Shown here piece by piece: positions 16,076-25,411 of a DNA stretch of 64,000 bases. The first letter of the stretch is position 1, and every line of letters starts with the position of its first letter. The translations under genes and the position numbers were made by a program. The notes below the pieces were generated by a model, which made no database searches, was not told where the DNA came from, and worked only from the letters and a program-made list of their open reading frames with translations. The DNA comes from Desulfamplus sp964425195 (GTDB lineage: Bacteria > Desulfobacterota > Desulfobacteria > Desulfobacterales > Desulfobacteraceae): the NCBI GenBank assembly GCA_964425195.1, contig CAYRLG010000006.1:1-64000 (forward strand), read 5' to 3'.

Positions 16076-17971
16076 CTAAACTTTTTTAATACTTTTAACA
16101 ACCAACTGTAAATTTTCTCTTCCCTGCCAAGAATTTAAATTAAGTGTATAAACAACATCTACTATATCACCTGAATTTATAGGTAAAGGCTCTCCGGGCT
16201 TATCAAGTGCACGAAAAAAAACAGATTTAACTCCATCAAGCATCATAGAGATATGAATTGGAGTTTTTCCCATAACCTTTACATCAGTTGCTACCATCTG
16301 ATCGTTAAAAAGAGGAGTAGGAAAACCAATCCCAAAAGGATGGAGAGCCTCAATATAGTGATATGTCTCAAGGTTTATCTGATTATTTAAAGAGCTGTTT
16401 ATTGGGCTAATTTTTAAAGAGCCATCAGTATTAAGATATGGGGTTGTATCTTGACCATCAAGCTGTTCAATAACAATTTTTGGTAATTCCCTTTTAAGTA
16501 ACTCGATATTATCTTTATAAAGTTTAAATCCAGCAGCAGCTCGATGCCCTCCATAGGCTATAAAAATACCCGGAAATCTATCATCAAATGTCTGTAGAGC
16601 ATTTCTCAAATGAAGAAACTGCCCTCCCCTACCTGAACCAGCAACAAAGCCACCTTCAATATCTGCAATCATAATAGCAGGAATTCCAAAATTCTCTGTG
16701 AGCTTTCCAGCCACAATCCCTTGAATACCAGGATGGTTATTCTGGCTATAATATATTAAAATAGGAGGCATTGTACTGGTAAAAATTTCAGATAGACCTT
16801 GTGTATTTTTAGTATATTGATTTAGAAATATTGACTCTTTGGCTGCATTAAACATCTGTTTTTCAATCTTTTGCCTATCGCTATTAAATAGACTAAGCTG
16901 CTGATATAATTGAGTGGATATATCAAGTTCTTCTTTAATCAAAAAGTCAATAGCAGTAGTTGCCTCGGACGTGATACGAGAACTTGCATTGATACGAGGA
17001 GCCAATTGAAATGCTAAAAACCAGCTATCTGCATCTTTGCCATTTAACGCCACCTGCCAGCAAGGTCTGACTCTTCGATTCATAAACTCAAGCCCTTTTT
17101 TAACAAAATAGCGATTAATTACTGAGGTAAGCGGAACTAAGTCGGCAACAGTTCCCAGCGCAACATGGTCAAGAAGTTGATGTATCTTCTGTTTTTGCTC
17201 AAGTGTACAGCCAACATATTTTGTACTTTCACTATTTTGTGAATTTTCTATTTTGTCAAAATTTCCCATCTCTTTTGAAAGAGCGGTCATAAGCAGCCAT
17301 ACCACACCACATCCTGCAATATCTGAATCATAGGGACAGCTCTCTCTTTTAGGATTAACTACAGCAAATGCTTCTTTTGGAATACCTTCCTTTGGTACGA
17401 TATGATGATCTGTTACAATAACATCAATTCCAGCATTTGCAAGTCGCCTTATTCTTGAACCATCAGAAATTCCTGCATCAGCAGTAATTACAAGAGATAC
17501 TATTCCACTACCATGTTCATTACAATAGCACACCTCTTTCTGTAAATTGTTCTCGATCTTTTTTAAGGTATTTTGCCTAAAAGAGAGAATCCTATCGGCA
17601 ACAGAATCGGTCAAGCCGTAACCATCAATAGTTCTATGCCCTGTCAACTTAATAATACTTGACTCTGGAACACCAAAAACATCGTGCAAAGTACAATAGA
17701 GAACTGCCATTGAGGTACATCCATCAACATCATAATCTGTAAAAAGGAGTATGGTCTCTTTATTATGTATAGCTTGAGCAATTCTTTTTGCCGCTTTTGT
17801 GCAGTCAGCCATTATTTCAGCAGGTTTAATAGCATCAAGGGTGAATTGAAATAAATTTTTATCAAAGGTATCTGTCCTGCCTGCAATAATTCTGGCAACA
17901 ATTTCAGGATAACCATGGTCAAGGCAACGGGTATATACTTGCTGATTTATAATCCTCTCTTTTACATGCAT
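16076..17971 (-). CDS. recJ: Single-stranded-DNA-specific exonuclease RecJ
   Basis: 631 aa from the ATG at 17971 (MHVKERIINQ). The upstream in-frame ATG at 18031 would add 20 atypical residues and overlap the divergent gene. DHH phosphoesterase motifs: LLFTDYDVDGCTSMAVLY near residues 75-92, VIVTDHHIVP near residue 175, and VNPKRESCPYDSDIAGCGV near residues 194-212. The DHHA1 domain ends with AYGGHRAAAGF near residue 471, followed by a C-terminal OB-like domain. RecJ is a 5'-3' ssDNA exonuclease in RecF-pathway recombination and repair. It is slightly longer than E. coli RecJ (577 aa). It is transcribed divergently from the YqaA-like gene with a very short shared upstream region. Confidence 0.92.
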   Translation of the reverse strand: MHVKERIINQQVYTRCLDHGYPEIVARIIAGRTDTFDKNLFQFTLDAIKPAEIMADCTKAAKRIAQAIHNKETILLFTDYDVDGCTSMAVLYCTLHDVFGVPESSIIKLTGHRTIDGYGLTDSVADRILSFRQNTLKKIENNLQKEVCYCNEHGSGIVSLVITADAGISDGSRIRRLANAGIDVIVTDHHIVPKEGIPKEAFAVVNPKRESCPYDSDIAGCGVVWLLMTALSKEMGNFDKIENSQNSESTKYVGCTLEQKQKIHQLLDHVALGTVADLVPLTSVINRYFVKKGLEFMNRRVRPCWQVALNGKDADSWFLAFQLAPRINASSRITSEATTAIDFLIKEELDISTQLYQQLSLFNSDRQKIEKQMFNAAKESIFLNQYTKNTQGLSEIFTSTMPPILIYYSQNNHPGIQGIVAGKLTENFGIPAIMIADIEGGFVAGSGRGGQFLHLRNALQTFDDRFPGIFIAYGGHRAAAGFKLYKDNIELLKRELPKIVIEQLDGQDTTPYLNTDGSLKISPINSSLNNQINLETYHYIEALHPFGIGFPTPLFNDQMVATDVKVMGKTPIHISMMLDGVKSVFFRALDKPGEPLPINSGDIVDVVYTLNLNSWQGRENLQLVVKSIKKV

Positions 17972-18029
17972 AGACTTAATCTCTTGTTTCAATATTTGAT
18001 ATATTTTATATTTTGTGATAATCCAAATC

Positions 18030-18482
18030 ATGGAATTTTTATTTGATTATGGATACGAAGGGCTGTTTTTAGCTGCTTTTTTAGCAGCAACTCTTTTACC
18101 AGTTGGCTCAGAGATTGTACTAACATTTCTGTTAATGAACGATTACAACCCTGTCTTACTACTTGGAGTTGCTACATCAGGTAATGTTATCGGTTCCTTG
18201 GCTAATTATTTTGTAGGCATAATGGGAGGCAACTGGATTATGACAAGGCTTCTTAGACTATCTGATAGTGAAATTACATTAGCAGAAATTCGATTTAAGA
18301 AGTATGGTAGTTGGGTTTTACTATTTTCATGGGTTCCGGTAATAGGAGATCCACTTACTCTTGTTGCTGGAATTTTAAAGAGCAATATCTGGTTGTTTAT
18401 TCTATTTGTCACTCTTGGTAAGTTCCTCCGTTATCTTTTTGTTATAGCAACTTTTATGAGCATATATCCATTTGCACTTTAA
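18030..18482 (+). CDS. YqaA/DedA-like (SNARE-associated) inner-membrane protein
   Basis: 150 aa from the ATG at 18030; a GTG at 18015 is less likely because it lacks a ribosome site and the family begins with the hydrophobic segment. The pattern is that of small DedA/YqaA proteins: YGYEGLFLAAFLAATLLPVG (residues 7-26), GNVIGSLANYFVGIMGG near residue 57, and the re-entrant motif FSWVPVIGDPLTLVAGILK near residues 96-114. About four membrane segments are visible. DedA proteins are linked to lipid carrier flipping and membrane homeostasis; for YqaA itself the function is unknown. Confidence 0.82.
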   Translation: MEFLFDYGYEGLFLAAFLAATLLPVGSEIVLTFLLMNDYNPVLLLGVATSGNVIGSLANYFVGIMGGNWIMTRLLRLSDSEITLAEIRFKKYGSWVLLFSWVPVIGDPLTLVAGILKSNIWLFILFVTLGKFLRYLFVIATFMSIYPFAL

Positions 18483-18605
18483 TGTTAGTATATACACATA
18501 TACATGAAAAACATTTTTTTTCAAATAGTTGAATTTTTCCTTGAAAAAACTCCAGTGACAGATAGAATAAAAAAAATAACCTACTAATTATGGAATAGTA
18601 ACACA

Positions 18606-19232
18606 ATGACTTGGATGCAAAAATATAGTTTCACTTTAAATAGCTTTTTCTCTAATTATCTGTTCAACATTAACCTAATACTTTCTCTATTTGTAGTTAC
18701 AACAACTATTTTTATAATATTTTTTTTACCCCTAACGCTTGCTCACTCTGAAGAGGTTTCATATACAGATCAGAGCCAGAAGGAGGCTAAAAACTCTGCT
18801 GTTTTTGTCAACCTTAACGATACTATAGATGTTGGAGAACCAACAAATTCTAAAAACTCCTCGGCAGTTAATCAGGAAAAAACATCTAAGGTCAATGGGG
18901 TAAGCACTGTATTAGTTCTTACAAAAGCGGTAATGTGTGAATCTATGAAAGGCTTTGAACCAGATTTTCCAGCAGTTGCCTTCTCCATTTCTCTTGGCAA
19001 AATATTCTGCTTTACAGGATTTGATAATATCTCTCAAAACGCCTTCGTCTATCACAAATGGTATCATAGAGATAGATTTGTTGCGACCAATCGATTTCTG
19101 GTAAAGGCACCACAGTGGTCAACATTTAGTACAATGCAATTGAGAACTGCTGATAAAGGTCCTTGGAGGGTTGAGGTCACTGATGAAAATGATAAACTAC
19201 TTACCACTCTTAGATTTAGCGTAGTTGATTAG
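18606..19232 (+). CDS. DUF2914 domain protein, membrane-anchored
   Basis: 208 aa. An N-terminal signal anchor (around residues 20-45, LILSLFVVTTTIFIIFFLPL) is followed by a Ser/Asn-rich linker and a C-terminal domain (residues 100-208) with the DUF2914 pattern: VVFxxGKIFCFTG-like start, VYHKWYHRDRFVATNRFLVK, WSTFSTMQLRTADKGPWRVE and LLTTLRFSV. The domain is presumed periplasmic and beta-rich. No function is established. It precedes the diadenylate cyclase gene by 87 bp on the same strand. Confidence 0.82.
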   Translation: MTWMQKYSFTLNSFFSNYLFNINLILSLFVVTTTIFIIFFLPLTLAHSEEVSYTDQSQKEAKNSAVFVNLNDTIDVGEPTNSKNSSAVNQEKTSKVNGVSTVLVLTKAVMCESMKGFEPDFPAVAFSISLGKIFCFTGFDNISQNAFVYHKWYHRDRFVATNRFLVKAPQWSTFSTMQLRTADKGPWRVEVTDENDKLLTTLRFSVVD

Positions 19233-19319
19233 CCTCCTTAAAAGAATACTTAAAGATTATTTACTATATCCCCTAACTTAAAATCCCCTTAAATTAAAGA
19301 TATTTGGATCGATTTTTCC

Positions 19320-20774
19320 ATGAATGAGACATTTGATTTTTTAAACTCGTTAAGATGGCAGGATTTTGTTGATATCCTGATAAACAGCTACATTCTCTTC
19401 AGACTCTATGTACTTTTTAGAGGCTCAAGGCTTATACGTATTGTTCCTGTTGTATCTCTTCTCTGGATACTTAATATCATGGCTCTTTATATGGGGCTTG
19501 TGGTGACAACATGGGCAATTCAGGGAATTATTGCTGCTGCTGCCATTATTTTAATAATTGTCTTTAGAGATGAAATTGCAACAGTTTTTCAGGCGAGAAA
19601 TTTAAAATCTTTTGTATGGGGATTTCCCAGCACAAAAATTTCTACGCCAATTGAAATTCTTACTCTAAGCGCTTTTGAGCTTGGTAAAAAGAAAGTAGGT
19701 GCATTGCTTGTTATACCTGGCAAACAGAGCCTTGACGAAATTGTACAAGGAGGAATCTTCTGGGATGGAGTAATCTCGGAACAGATGATATTCTCCATTT
19801 TTTGGGATAAGAATCCTGTTCACGATGGTGCGGTAATTATAGAAGGAGAGCGTATTACCGATGTATCTGTTCTTCTTCCTCTTTCAAAACGGACTGACCT
19901 GCCTTCTCGATACGGTACCCGACACAGAGCTGCTATAGGACTTTGTGAAGTCTCTGATGCTCTTGTTATAGCAGTATCTGAGGAGAGAGGACATGTGACT
20001 GTAGTTAAAAAATCAGATATAAAACATGTAAAAAAGGCTGAAGAACTTCAAGAGATATTAAACCGCCATACAGGAGCGGTTAAAAGAGAGAGAGGTATCG
20101 CCAGATGGAAGGAGGTTTCTGAGTTTGCAGTTGCAGCATTAGCCTGCTTTATACTTATCACAGGTGTCTGGTTTGGACTTTCTCGAGGTAAGGAGACCTT
20201 AAAAACAATAAATGTTCCTGTTGAATACACAGATATAAAATCTGGCTTTGATATAATAGAAGCATCAACTAACACGGTTGATCTACACTTAAGCGGTTCA
20301 ATGACTCTTTTAAAATCATTAAAGCCAGAAAATGTTAAAGTACTACTTAAACTTGGAAACTCTCATGCGGGACACAACTCTGTTAATATATCTCTTGATA
20401 ACATCATTTTACCGCCAGGGGTTAATCTTAAAAAGGTTGAACCTAAAACAGTAGAGATTGTAATGGCTGGTAAGATAGAGCGTAATATTCCAGTTCAAGT
20501 TGATTGGTCAGGTAAAATTGCGGATAACTTAATTCTTGAATCTGTATCTATTACTCCTGCTACCATTAAAGTTACAGGGGTGAGTCCAGGTATTGAAACA
20601 GTAGCTACAATATACACTGAGAAGGTCTTGCTTGATAGAATCAAATCAAGCGGCACTGGTAGCATACAGTCTGGTATAGTACTATTCCCATCATCACTTA
20701 AAATAGATGGCTCAATAAAAACTGTAACTATAAATTACACTGTACGAGAAAGAGTTATTGGGGATGTCTATTAA
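19320..20774 (+). CDS. cdaA: Diadenylate cyclase CdaA fused to YbbR (CdaR-like) domains
   Basis: 484 aa. N-terminal membrane helices (residues about 38-84) lead into a DisA_N diadenylate cyclase domain (about 100-230) with both catalytic motifs: DGA at 169-171 (VHDGAVIIEG) and RHR at 201-203 (RYGTRHRAAIG). This predicts synthesis of c-di-AMP from two ATP. A further membrane helix (268-288, FAVAALACFILITGVWFGL) is followed by about 190 residues matching YbbR-type beta domains (LKTINVPVEYTDI; LSGSMTLLKSLKPENV; IERNIPVQVDWSGKIADN). In Firmicutes CdaA and its regulator CdaR (YbbR) are separate adjacent genes; here they are one polypeptide, so sensor and cyclase stay in fixed 1:1 ratio. The ribosome site is weak. 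Confidence 0.9.
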   Translation: MNETFDFLNSLRWQDFVDILINSYILFRLYVLFRGSRLIRIVPVVSLLWILNIMALYMGLVVTTWAIQGIIAAAAIILIIVFRDEIATVFQARNLKSFVWGFPSTKISTPIEILTLSAFELGKKKVGALLVIPGKQSLDEIVQGGIFWDGVISEQMIFSIFWDKNPVHDGAVIIEGERITDVSVLLPLSKRTDLPSRYGTRHRAAIGLCEVSDALVIAVSEERGHVTVVKKSDIKHVKKAEELQEILNRHTGAVKRERGIARWKEVSEFAVAALACFILITGVWFGLSRGKETLKTINVPVEYTDIKSGFDIIEASTNTVDLHLSGSMTLLKSLKPENVKVLLKLGNSHAGHNSVNISLDNIILPPGVNLKKVEPKTVEIVMAGKIERNIPVQVDWSGKIADNLILESVSITPATIKVTGVSPGIETVATIYTEKVLLDRIKSSGTGSIQSGIVLFPSSLKIDGSIKTVTINYTVRERVIGDVY

Positions 20775-21112
20775 CTCCTCTATCTTATTTTTATGCCTCT
20801 CCATATATCTTTCCCCAATATTTTTTACGTATTAGTAGGGGCAGAGCACTATTTTGTCCCTACTTAAATTACGCTTAGTATAAATGGGTATCCTTAGCTT
20901 AAATGAGATATCCTATACTTGATTATAACTTCTTGTTTTAATTTAAAAATTATCTTCTTTAGTGTGTAACTCCAATCTTTAATCCTCAAATGAGTATAAA
21001 CTTCTTTCCTGTAGAAATATATTCTGATAAGAATAGAAAAATATCATCCTGAATATAAATATTATTCAGAAAATTTATAACAATAACAATATAAAGAGGA
21101 GAATCTGTTTTA
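20775..21112. other. Intergenic region, about 340 bp, no gene seen
   Basis: It separates the cyclase gene from the holin-like gene. Apart from the hairpin at 20834-20864, I see only AT-rich sequence without a credible ORF. AAGAGGAGAA near its right end is the ribosome site of the next gene. Confidence 0.6.
20834..20864. repeat. Imperfect hairpin resembling a REP/MITE fragment, possible terminator
   Basis: AGTAGGGGCA (20834-20843) pairs with TGTCCCTACT (20855-20864) over 10 bp with one G-T wobble; the loop is 11 nt. It lacks a clean T-run afterwards. Its sequence differs from the 11120 palindrome but shares the GTAG(A/G)G arm-end style, so both may belong to a dispersed repeat class. Confidence 0.5.
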
Positions 21113-21443
21113 ATGATTTGGAATATTATCCTGTTGAGTTTTTCAGTCTTTATTGTAGCTAATGTGCTACCCGGAATTTATATTAAAAACTATTGGACAG
21201 CTATTGTAGTTGCGATTGTATATTCTATTATCAGTTTTTTTTACTGGATGGTTGCTAATTCTTCTAACATTACCGTTTCTAATTATCACCTTTGGACTAT
21301 TTAAATTTGTCATTAATGCTTTTTTGCTTTTTCTGACAGATAAGATGGTAGAAGATTTTAAAATCAAAGATGGTATAACAACTATTATAGCTGCATTTTG
21401 CATTAGCGTTGTTGATACGCTGCTTAAGTGGATATTTTTCTAA
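21113..21443 (+). pseudogene. Phage-holin family IV-like membrane protein, frameshifted at a T8 run
   Basis: The ATG at 21113 follows AAGAGGAGAA. The first frame reads WNIILLSFSVFIVANVLPGI and continues to AIVYSIISFF, then diverges and stops at 21304. The +1 frame continues with TGWLLILLTLPFLIITFGLF, FKFVINAFLLFL and a C-terminal helix, ending at 21443. Joined at the T run 21235-21242 the two halves give about 110 aa with the four-helix pattern of the small holin-like family (LLPGI... LTLPxxIxTxGLFxxxINAxLL). So a single gene is present with one extra T. It may be a true pseudogene, a sequencing error in a homopolymer, or a site rescued by slippage. Confidence 0.75.
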
Positions 21444-21536
21444 ACAATCATATCTTAATGGCAGCTTAATTAATAAAATATAGTGTTTCTATTTTGTAAC
21501 TTAATTTTTCTCAATAATTTCATTTTAGGAGGGGCA

Positions 21537-23324
21537 ATGGCATTTAAAAATTATCAAAGTGTTCATCAGATGCTTTGTGATACAGTTAATAAATATCCAT
21601 CTCAGTCAGCTTATCGCTGGTTTGACAACAGTGGTAAAGCTGATTCAGTAACGTGGAAAGAGTTTTATACTCAAGTTAAAACAGTAGCAAAAAGTCTAAT
21701 ATCTCTTGGGGTCGAAAAAGGAGATAAGATCAATATTATCAGCTATACTTGCTATAAATGGGTACTTACAGATATGGCAACAATGACTATTGGGGGTGCA
21801 ACAGTTGGAATTTATCAGTCAAACTTGCCAAAAGATTGTGGGTATATCATCAATCATTCTGATGCTGTGGTTGTATTTGCTGAAGATCAAAATCAATTGG
21901 CAAAACTTATGGAGATAAAAGAGGAGATTCCAGCAGTTCGTAAAGTGGTGCTATTTAATGGAGAGGCGCACGGTAACGATTGGGTTATCTCATTTGAAGA
22001 GTTTCTTAGACTCGGAGTAGATACCCCAGATAGTGAATTTGATAAAAGGGCAAATGAATTAAAGCCTCAAGATATTGCCGGTATTGTTTATACATCAGGA
22101 ACCACAGGGATTCCTAAAGGAGCAGTTCTTACCCATGATAACATTACATTTACAGCGGAATCTGTATTCCAGTCCGCCCCTTTTAATGCGGGAGAAGAGA
22201 TGTTCATGTTTCTTCCTCTTGCACATATATTTGCAAGAACATGTAGTTATAGTGCAATTATAACAGGCAATAGGACTACCTTTGCCAGAAGCATCAATAC
22301 TTTACTTGAAGATTTTAAACTTGCGTCACCTCACTGGTTTGTCAGTGTACCCAGAATTTTTGAGAAAATTCATACAAAGGTTATAAGTGGCGTTGAGGCA
22401 AAAGGTGGAATTACAGAAAAAATTTTCAGATGGGCATGTAGTATAGGAGCTGAAGTAAGCAATTGTAAAATCTATAAAATTCCAATACCCCTTTCGATAA
22501 ACATAAAATACGCTATTGCAAAAAAGTTGGTTTTTTCCAAAATTCATGAAGCTCTTGGAGGCAATGTAAAGTGGTGTATAAGCGGAGCAGCCCCATTAAA
22601 CCCTGAAATAGCAAAATTTTTTCATGCGGCTGGACTTCTTATTCTTGAAGGAATTGGTATGACCGAAGATACATCATTTAGCCACGCTAACCGAATTGAT
22701 AATTACAATTTTGGTGTTGTAGGGCTTCCAGGAGTTGGCATTGAACATAAAATTGCTGAAGATGGAGAGGTGCTTATAAAGGGCAGAAATGTGATGAAGG
22801 AGTACTACAAGATGCCTGAAGCCACTGCTGACACATTTACTGAAGACGGCTGGCTTAAAACTGGTGATATTGGTGAAATTGATGCAAATAATGTACTGAA
22901 AATCACGGGTAGAAAAAAAGAGCTTATTATCACATCTGGCGGTAAAAATGTCGCTCCTGCAAGTATTGAAGGGCTTATAGCCACATCGAAATATATAAAC
23001 CAGGTTTGTGTTATAGGAGATAAACGCAACTATCTTACAGCTATTGTTACTCTTGATGAACAAAACATCAAAGATTATGCTAATGCCAATAAAATAGACT
23101 ACCCTAATTATGAGTATCTAATTAAAAATGAACAAATAGTAAATCTTATAAATGAGGAGATAAAAAAGAAGAACAGAGAACTCCCCTCTTTTGAGACCAT
23201 TAAGAAGATAACCATTGTACCGGAATTTACTATTGAAAATAAGATGATGACACCTACATTTAAACTCAAAAAGAACGTTATTATAGATAATTACAAGGAA
23301 GACATACAAAATATGTATCTATAA
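21537..23324 (+). CDS. Long-chain fatty-acid--CoA ligase (AMP-forming)
   Basis: 595 aa from the ATG at 21537, fixed by AGGAGGGG just upstream; the 18 extra codons of the longer frame are not family-like. It contains the AMP-binding P-loop YTSGTTGIPKGAVLTH near residues 183-198, MFLPLAHIFARTCSY near residue 222, IGMTEDTSFS near residue 374, and the adenylate hinge GWLKTGDIGEI followed by ITGRKKELIITSGGKN near residues 437-467. Length and layout match FAA1/FadD15-type ligases. The reaction makes acyl-CoA from fatty acid, ATP and CoA at the membrane. Chain-length preference cannot be read. No operon partner is evident; tmcD follows after 68 bp. Confidence 0.92.
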   Translation: MAFKNYQSVHQMLCDTVNKYPSQSAYRWFDNSGKADSVTWKEFYTQVKTVAKSLISLGVEKGDKINIISYTCYKWVLTDMATMTIGGATVGIYQSNLPKDCGYIINHSDAVVVFAEDQNQLAKLMEIKEEIPAVRKVVLFNGEAHGNDWVISFEEFLRLGVDTPDSEFDKRANELKPQDIAGIVYTSGTTGIPKGAVLTHDNITFTAESVFQSAPFNAGEEMFMFLPLAHIFARTCSYSAIITGNRTTFARSINTLLEDFKLASPHWFVSVPRIFEKIHTKVISGVEAKGGITEKIFRWACSIGAEVSNCKIYKIPIPLSINIKYAIAKKLVFSKIHEALGGNVKWCISGAAPLNPEIAKFFHAAGLLILEGIGMTEDTSFSHANRIDNYNFGVVGLPGVGIEHKIAEDGEVLIKGRNVMKEYYKMPEATADTFTEDGWLKTGDIGEIDANNVLKITGRKKELIITSGGKNVAPASIEGLIATSKYINQVCVIGDKRNYLTAIVTLDEQNIKDYANANKIDYPNYEYLIKNEQIVNLINEEIKKKNRELPSFETIKKITIVPEFTIENKMMTPTFKLKKNVIIDNYKEDIQNMYL

Positions 23325-23392
23325 TCTTTGGCTTAAACCATTACAAATCGGTCGGATAAAATAAAGCAAGGTTGTATTTAGGGAGGGGGATG

Positions 23393-24724
23393 ATGAGCGA
23401 TTATGATAAGTGGGACTGGAATACAGGTGTAAAACAGGTTGCAGATATTGGTGACTGGCAAGAAAAATTCCCATATATTGAGGAGTTCCGCGTTAGTCCT
23501 GATGGTGAAAAGATTGCGGCAATTGTCAAGAATGATGATATGGAGTTTACAGTCTGTATTCAGAACCAAGGAGAAGAGCTAACAACATGGGAAAATGGTT
23601 ATGATAAGGTGTGGAATCTTCAGTTTGGTGCTGACAATAGACTCTCTGCATTAGTATCTGATACAGGTGAATGGAAAGTCTGTACAGATGGCGAAACATG
23701 GGAGAATGGATATGATTTTCTTTGGAACATGACTTTTCACCACAATGGAGAAATTGCTGTATCTGCTCAAAAAGAGCTTTTATATACTGTTGTGAACAAC
23801 GATCTGCCATGGGAGAATGAGTTCTCAAGATTGACTGGTATGGTTATGAGTCCAGATGGAGAGGGATGTGCTGCTGTTGTTGAATCTGTACCAGTTCTTG
23901 AAAGTGAAATATTCAAATTTAGAACGGGATGTTATTCAGTTGCGGTCAATGGAGAAGTTTGGGAGAGAAATTTTATGAATGTATGGAATCCCATATTCTC
24001 ACCAGATTCAAAACATGTTGCCGCCTCAGTTAGAACATCATACTATGACTATTATATTGCTGTAGATGGAAAAACATGGAACAGCCCATTCTCATCTGTT
24101 TGGGAGCCTCGATTTGCCCCTTTAACTACTTTTTCAGAATCTCCCCCCCCCTATTCTGCCACTGATAGCTCAATAAACGCTAACTACTCAGTTACAGCTC
24201 CAGTTAAAAAGAGAGGAAAGTGGTTTTTGGCAAAAGATGGTGAAATTTTCTGGGATAGTCCATATTTTCAGCTATGGCAACATCTATACTCTTTTGACGG
24301 GAGCAGAATTGGAGCTATTGTATCATCAGAATTTGGACGGTGGACAATTGCTGTTGATAATACACCTTGGAATTTGACTTTTTCTGACTACATATCTGAC
24401 CCCACATTTAGCCCAGATGGAAATAGAATAGCATGTATTTTCAAAGATAGAGGTAAATGGGGCGTTGCTGTTGATGGTAAGGCGTGGAATTGTCTATTTG
24501 ACGCTGTATGGAAACCGGTTTTTAGCAATGATGGTTCACAACTTGCTGTAAAAGTCAAAAAAGATGGTTTTTACCATATAGTACTTAATGGAACCATACT
24601 TAATGGAAAGTACGAAGATATTGCCCCCCCTGTGTTTTGCACTGACAACTCAAGTATGCTTATAAGGGGCTTTCAGGGAAATTCATATAACAGAGAGGTT
24701 ATCTCTCTAAAAGGGAGGATTTAG
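23393..24724 (+). CDS. tmcD: Tmc complex subunit TmcD (beta-propeller-like, Trp-rich)
   Basis: 443 aa from the second of two adjacent ATGs; GGAGG lies six bases before 23393. The protein consists of about ten repeats with the pattern FSPDGxxxAxxVxxxxxxxxVAVDGxxWxxxFxxVW (for example FSPDSKHVAASV; FAVDGKTW-like; FSPDGNRIACIF; AVDGKAWNCLFDAVW), a WD40/propeller-like fold rich in Trp. It has no signal peptide, so it is predicted cytoplasmic. In Desulfovibrio the tmcABCD genes encode a transmembrane redox complex that accepts electrons from type I cytochrome c3, and TmcD is its soluble cytoplasmic subunit. Here it heads a tightly packed D-C-B-A operon (2 bp to tmcC). Confidence 0.85.
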   Translation: MSDYDKWDWNTGVKQVADIGDWQEKFPYIEEFRVSPDGEKIAAIVKNDDMEFTVCIQNQGEELTTWENGYDKVWNLQFGADNRLSALVSDTGEWKVCTDGETWENGYDFLWNMTFHHNGEIAVSAQKELLYTVVNNDLPWENEFSRLTGMVMSPDGEGCAAVVESVPVLESEIFKFRTGCYSVAVNGEVWERNFMNVWNPIFSPDSKHVAASVRTSYYDYYIAVDGKTWNSPFSSVWEPRFAPLTTFSESPPPYSATDSSINANYSVTAPVKKRGKWFLAKDGEIFWDSPYFQLWQHLYSFDGSRIGAIVSSEFGRWTIAVDNTPWNLTFSDYISDPTFSPDGNRIACIFKDRGKWGVAVDGKAWNCLFDAVWKPVFSNDGSQLAVKVKKDGFYHIVLNGTILNGKYEDIAPPVFCTDNSSMLIRGFQGNSYNREVISLKGRI

Positions 24725-24726
24725 AT

Positions 24727-25386
24727 ATGCACTCCTATTACTCTTTAGTTACAGGTCCCCTTGCATGGATAGCTTTTATTATATTTATCGGTGGCAGTAT
24801 ATGGCGTTTTAGCTCTTTATGGCAGCTTGCCAAAAAAAAAGATAGTGTAATTTTTGAATACATGGATAAAAAATTTGCATTACGATCAATTGTCCATTGG
24901 ATTATCCCTTTTGGCAGTAGAAGCATGAAGTTAAATCCAACCATGACTATTATAACATTTATATTTCATATCTGCCTTTTTATAACTCCTATTTTTGTAT
25001 TTGCTCATGTTATTCTTTGGAAAGAGAATTTTAATATTAGTTGGTTTACCCTTCCTAACATAGTTGCCGATGTAATGACTTTTGCCGTTATTTTATGTTG
25101 CATCTTTTTTTTATGGAGAAGACTTAATGTACCTGATGTAAGGTATCTTACAACTCCGTCTGATTTTATTATTTTATTGATTGTCGCCGCACCTTTTATC
25201 ACTGGATTTTGGGCTTATCATCAGTTACCTGGTTTTGCCTATATGACAATTATACATATAGTTTCGGGTGAGATAATGCTTATAGCAATTCCATTTACAA
25301 AGCTATTTCACATGTTCCTCTTCCCATTTACACGAGGATATATAGGCTCTGAATTTGGCGGAATTCGCATGGCAAAAGATTGGTAA
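24727..25386 (+). CDS. tmcC: Tmc complex subunit TmcC (membrane cytochrome b-like)
   Basis: 219 aa integral membrane protein with about five helices (for example PLAWIAFIIFIGGSIWRF, residues 10-27; ILCCIFFLW; FIILLIVAAPFITGFWAY) and histidines inside or next to helices (FIFHICLF, FVFAHVILW, TIIHIVSGE, LFHMFLFPF) placed as haem b ligands. It resembles NarI/DsrM-type gamma subunits, which pass electrons between periplasmic cytochrome and a cytoplasmic CCG-type partner through the quinone-reactive membrane part. The start lies only 2 bp after the tmcD stop. The next gene, tmcB, begins 25 bp downstream. Confidence 0.87.
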   Translation: MHSYYSLVTGPLAWIAFIIFIGGSIWRFSSLWQLAKKKDSVIFEYMDKKFALRSIVHWIIPFGSRSMKLNPTMTIITFIFHICLFITPIFVFAHVILWKENFNISWFTLPNIVADVMTFAVILCCIFFLWRRLNVPDVRYLTTPSDFIILLIVAAPFITGFWAYHQLPGFAYMTIIHIVSGEIMLIAIPFTKLFHMFLFPFTRGYIGSEFGGIRMAKDW

Positions 25387-25411
25387 ACAAATAAAAAACA
25401 GAGAGGGTTAC

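Noticed and set aside
18013..18032. Possible CRP/FNR-like site (TGTGATAATCCAAATCA) between recJ and the YqaA-like gene
   Set aside because: The half-sites do not have the required spacing or symmetry, and the site overlaps the presumed start codon.
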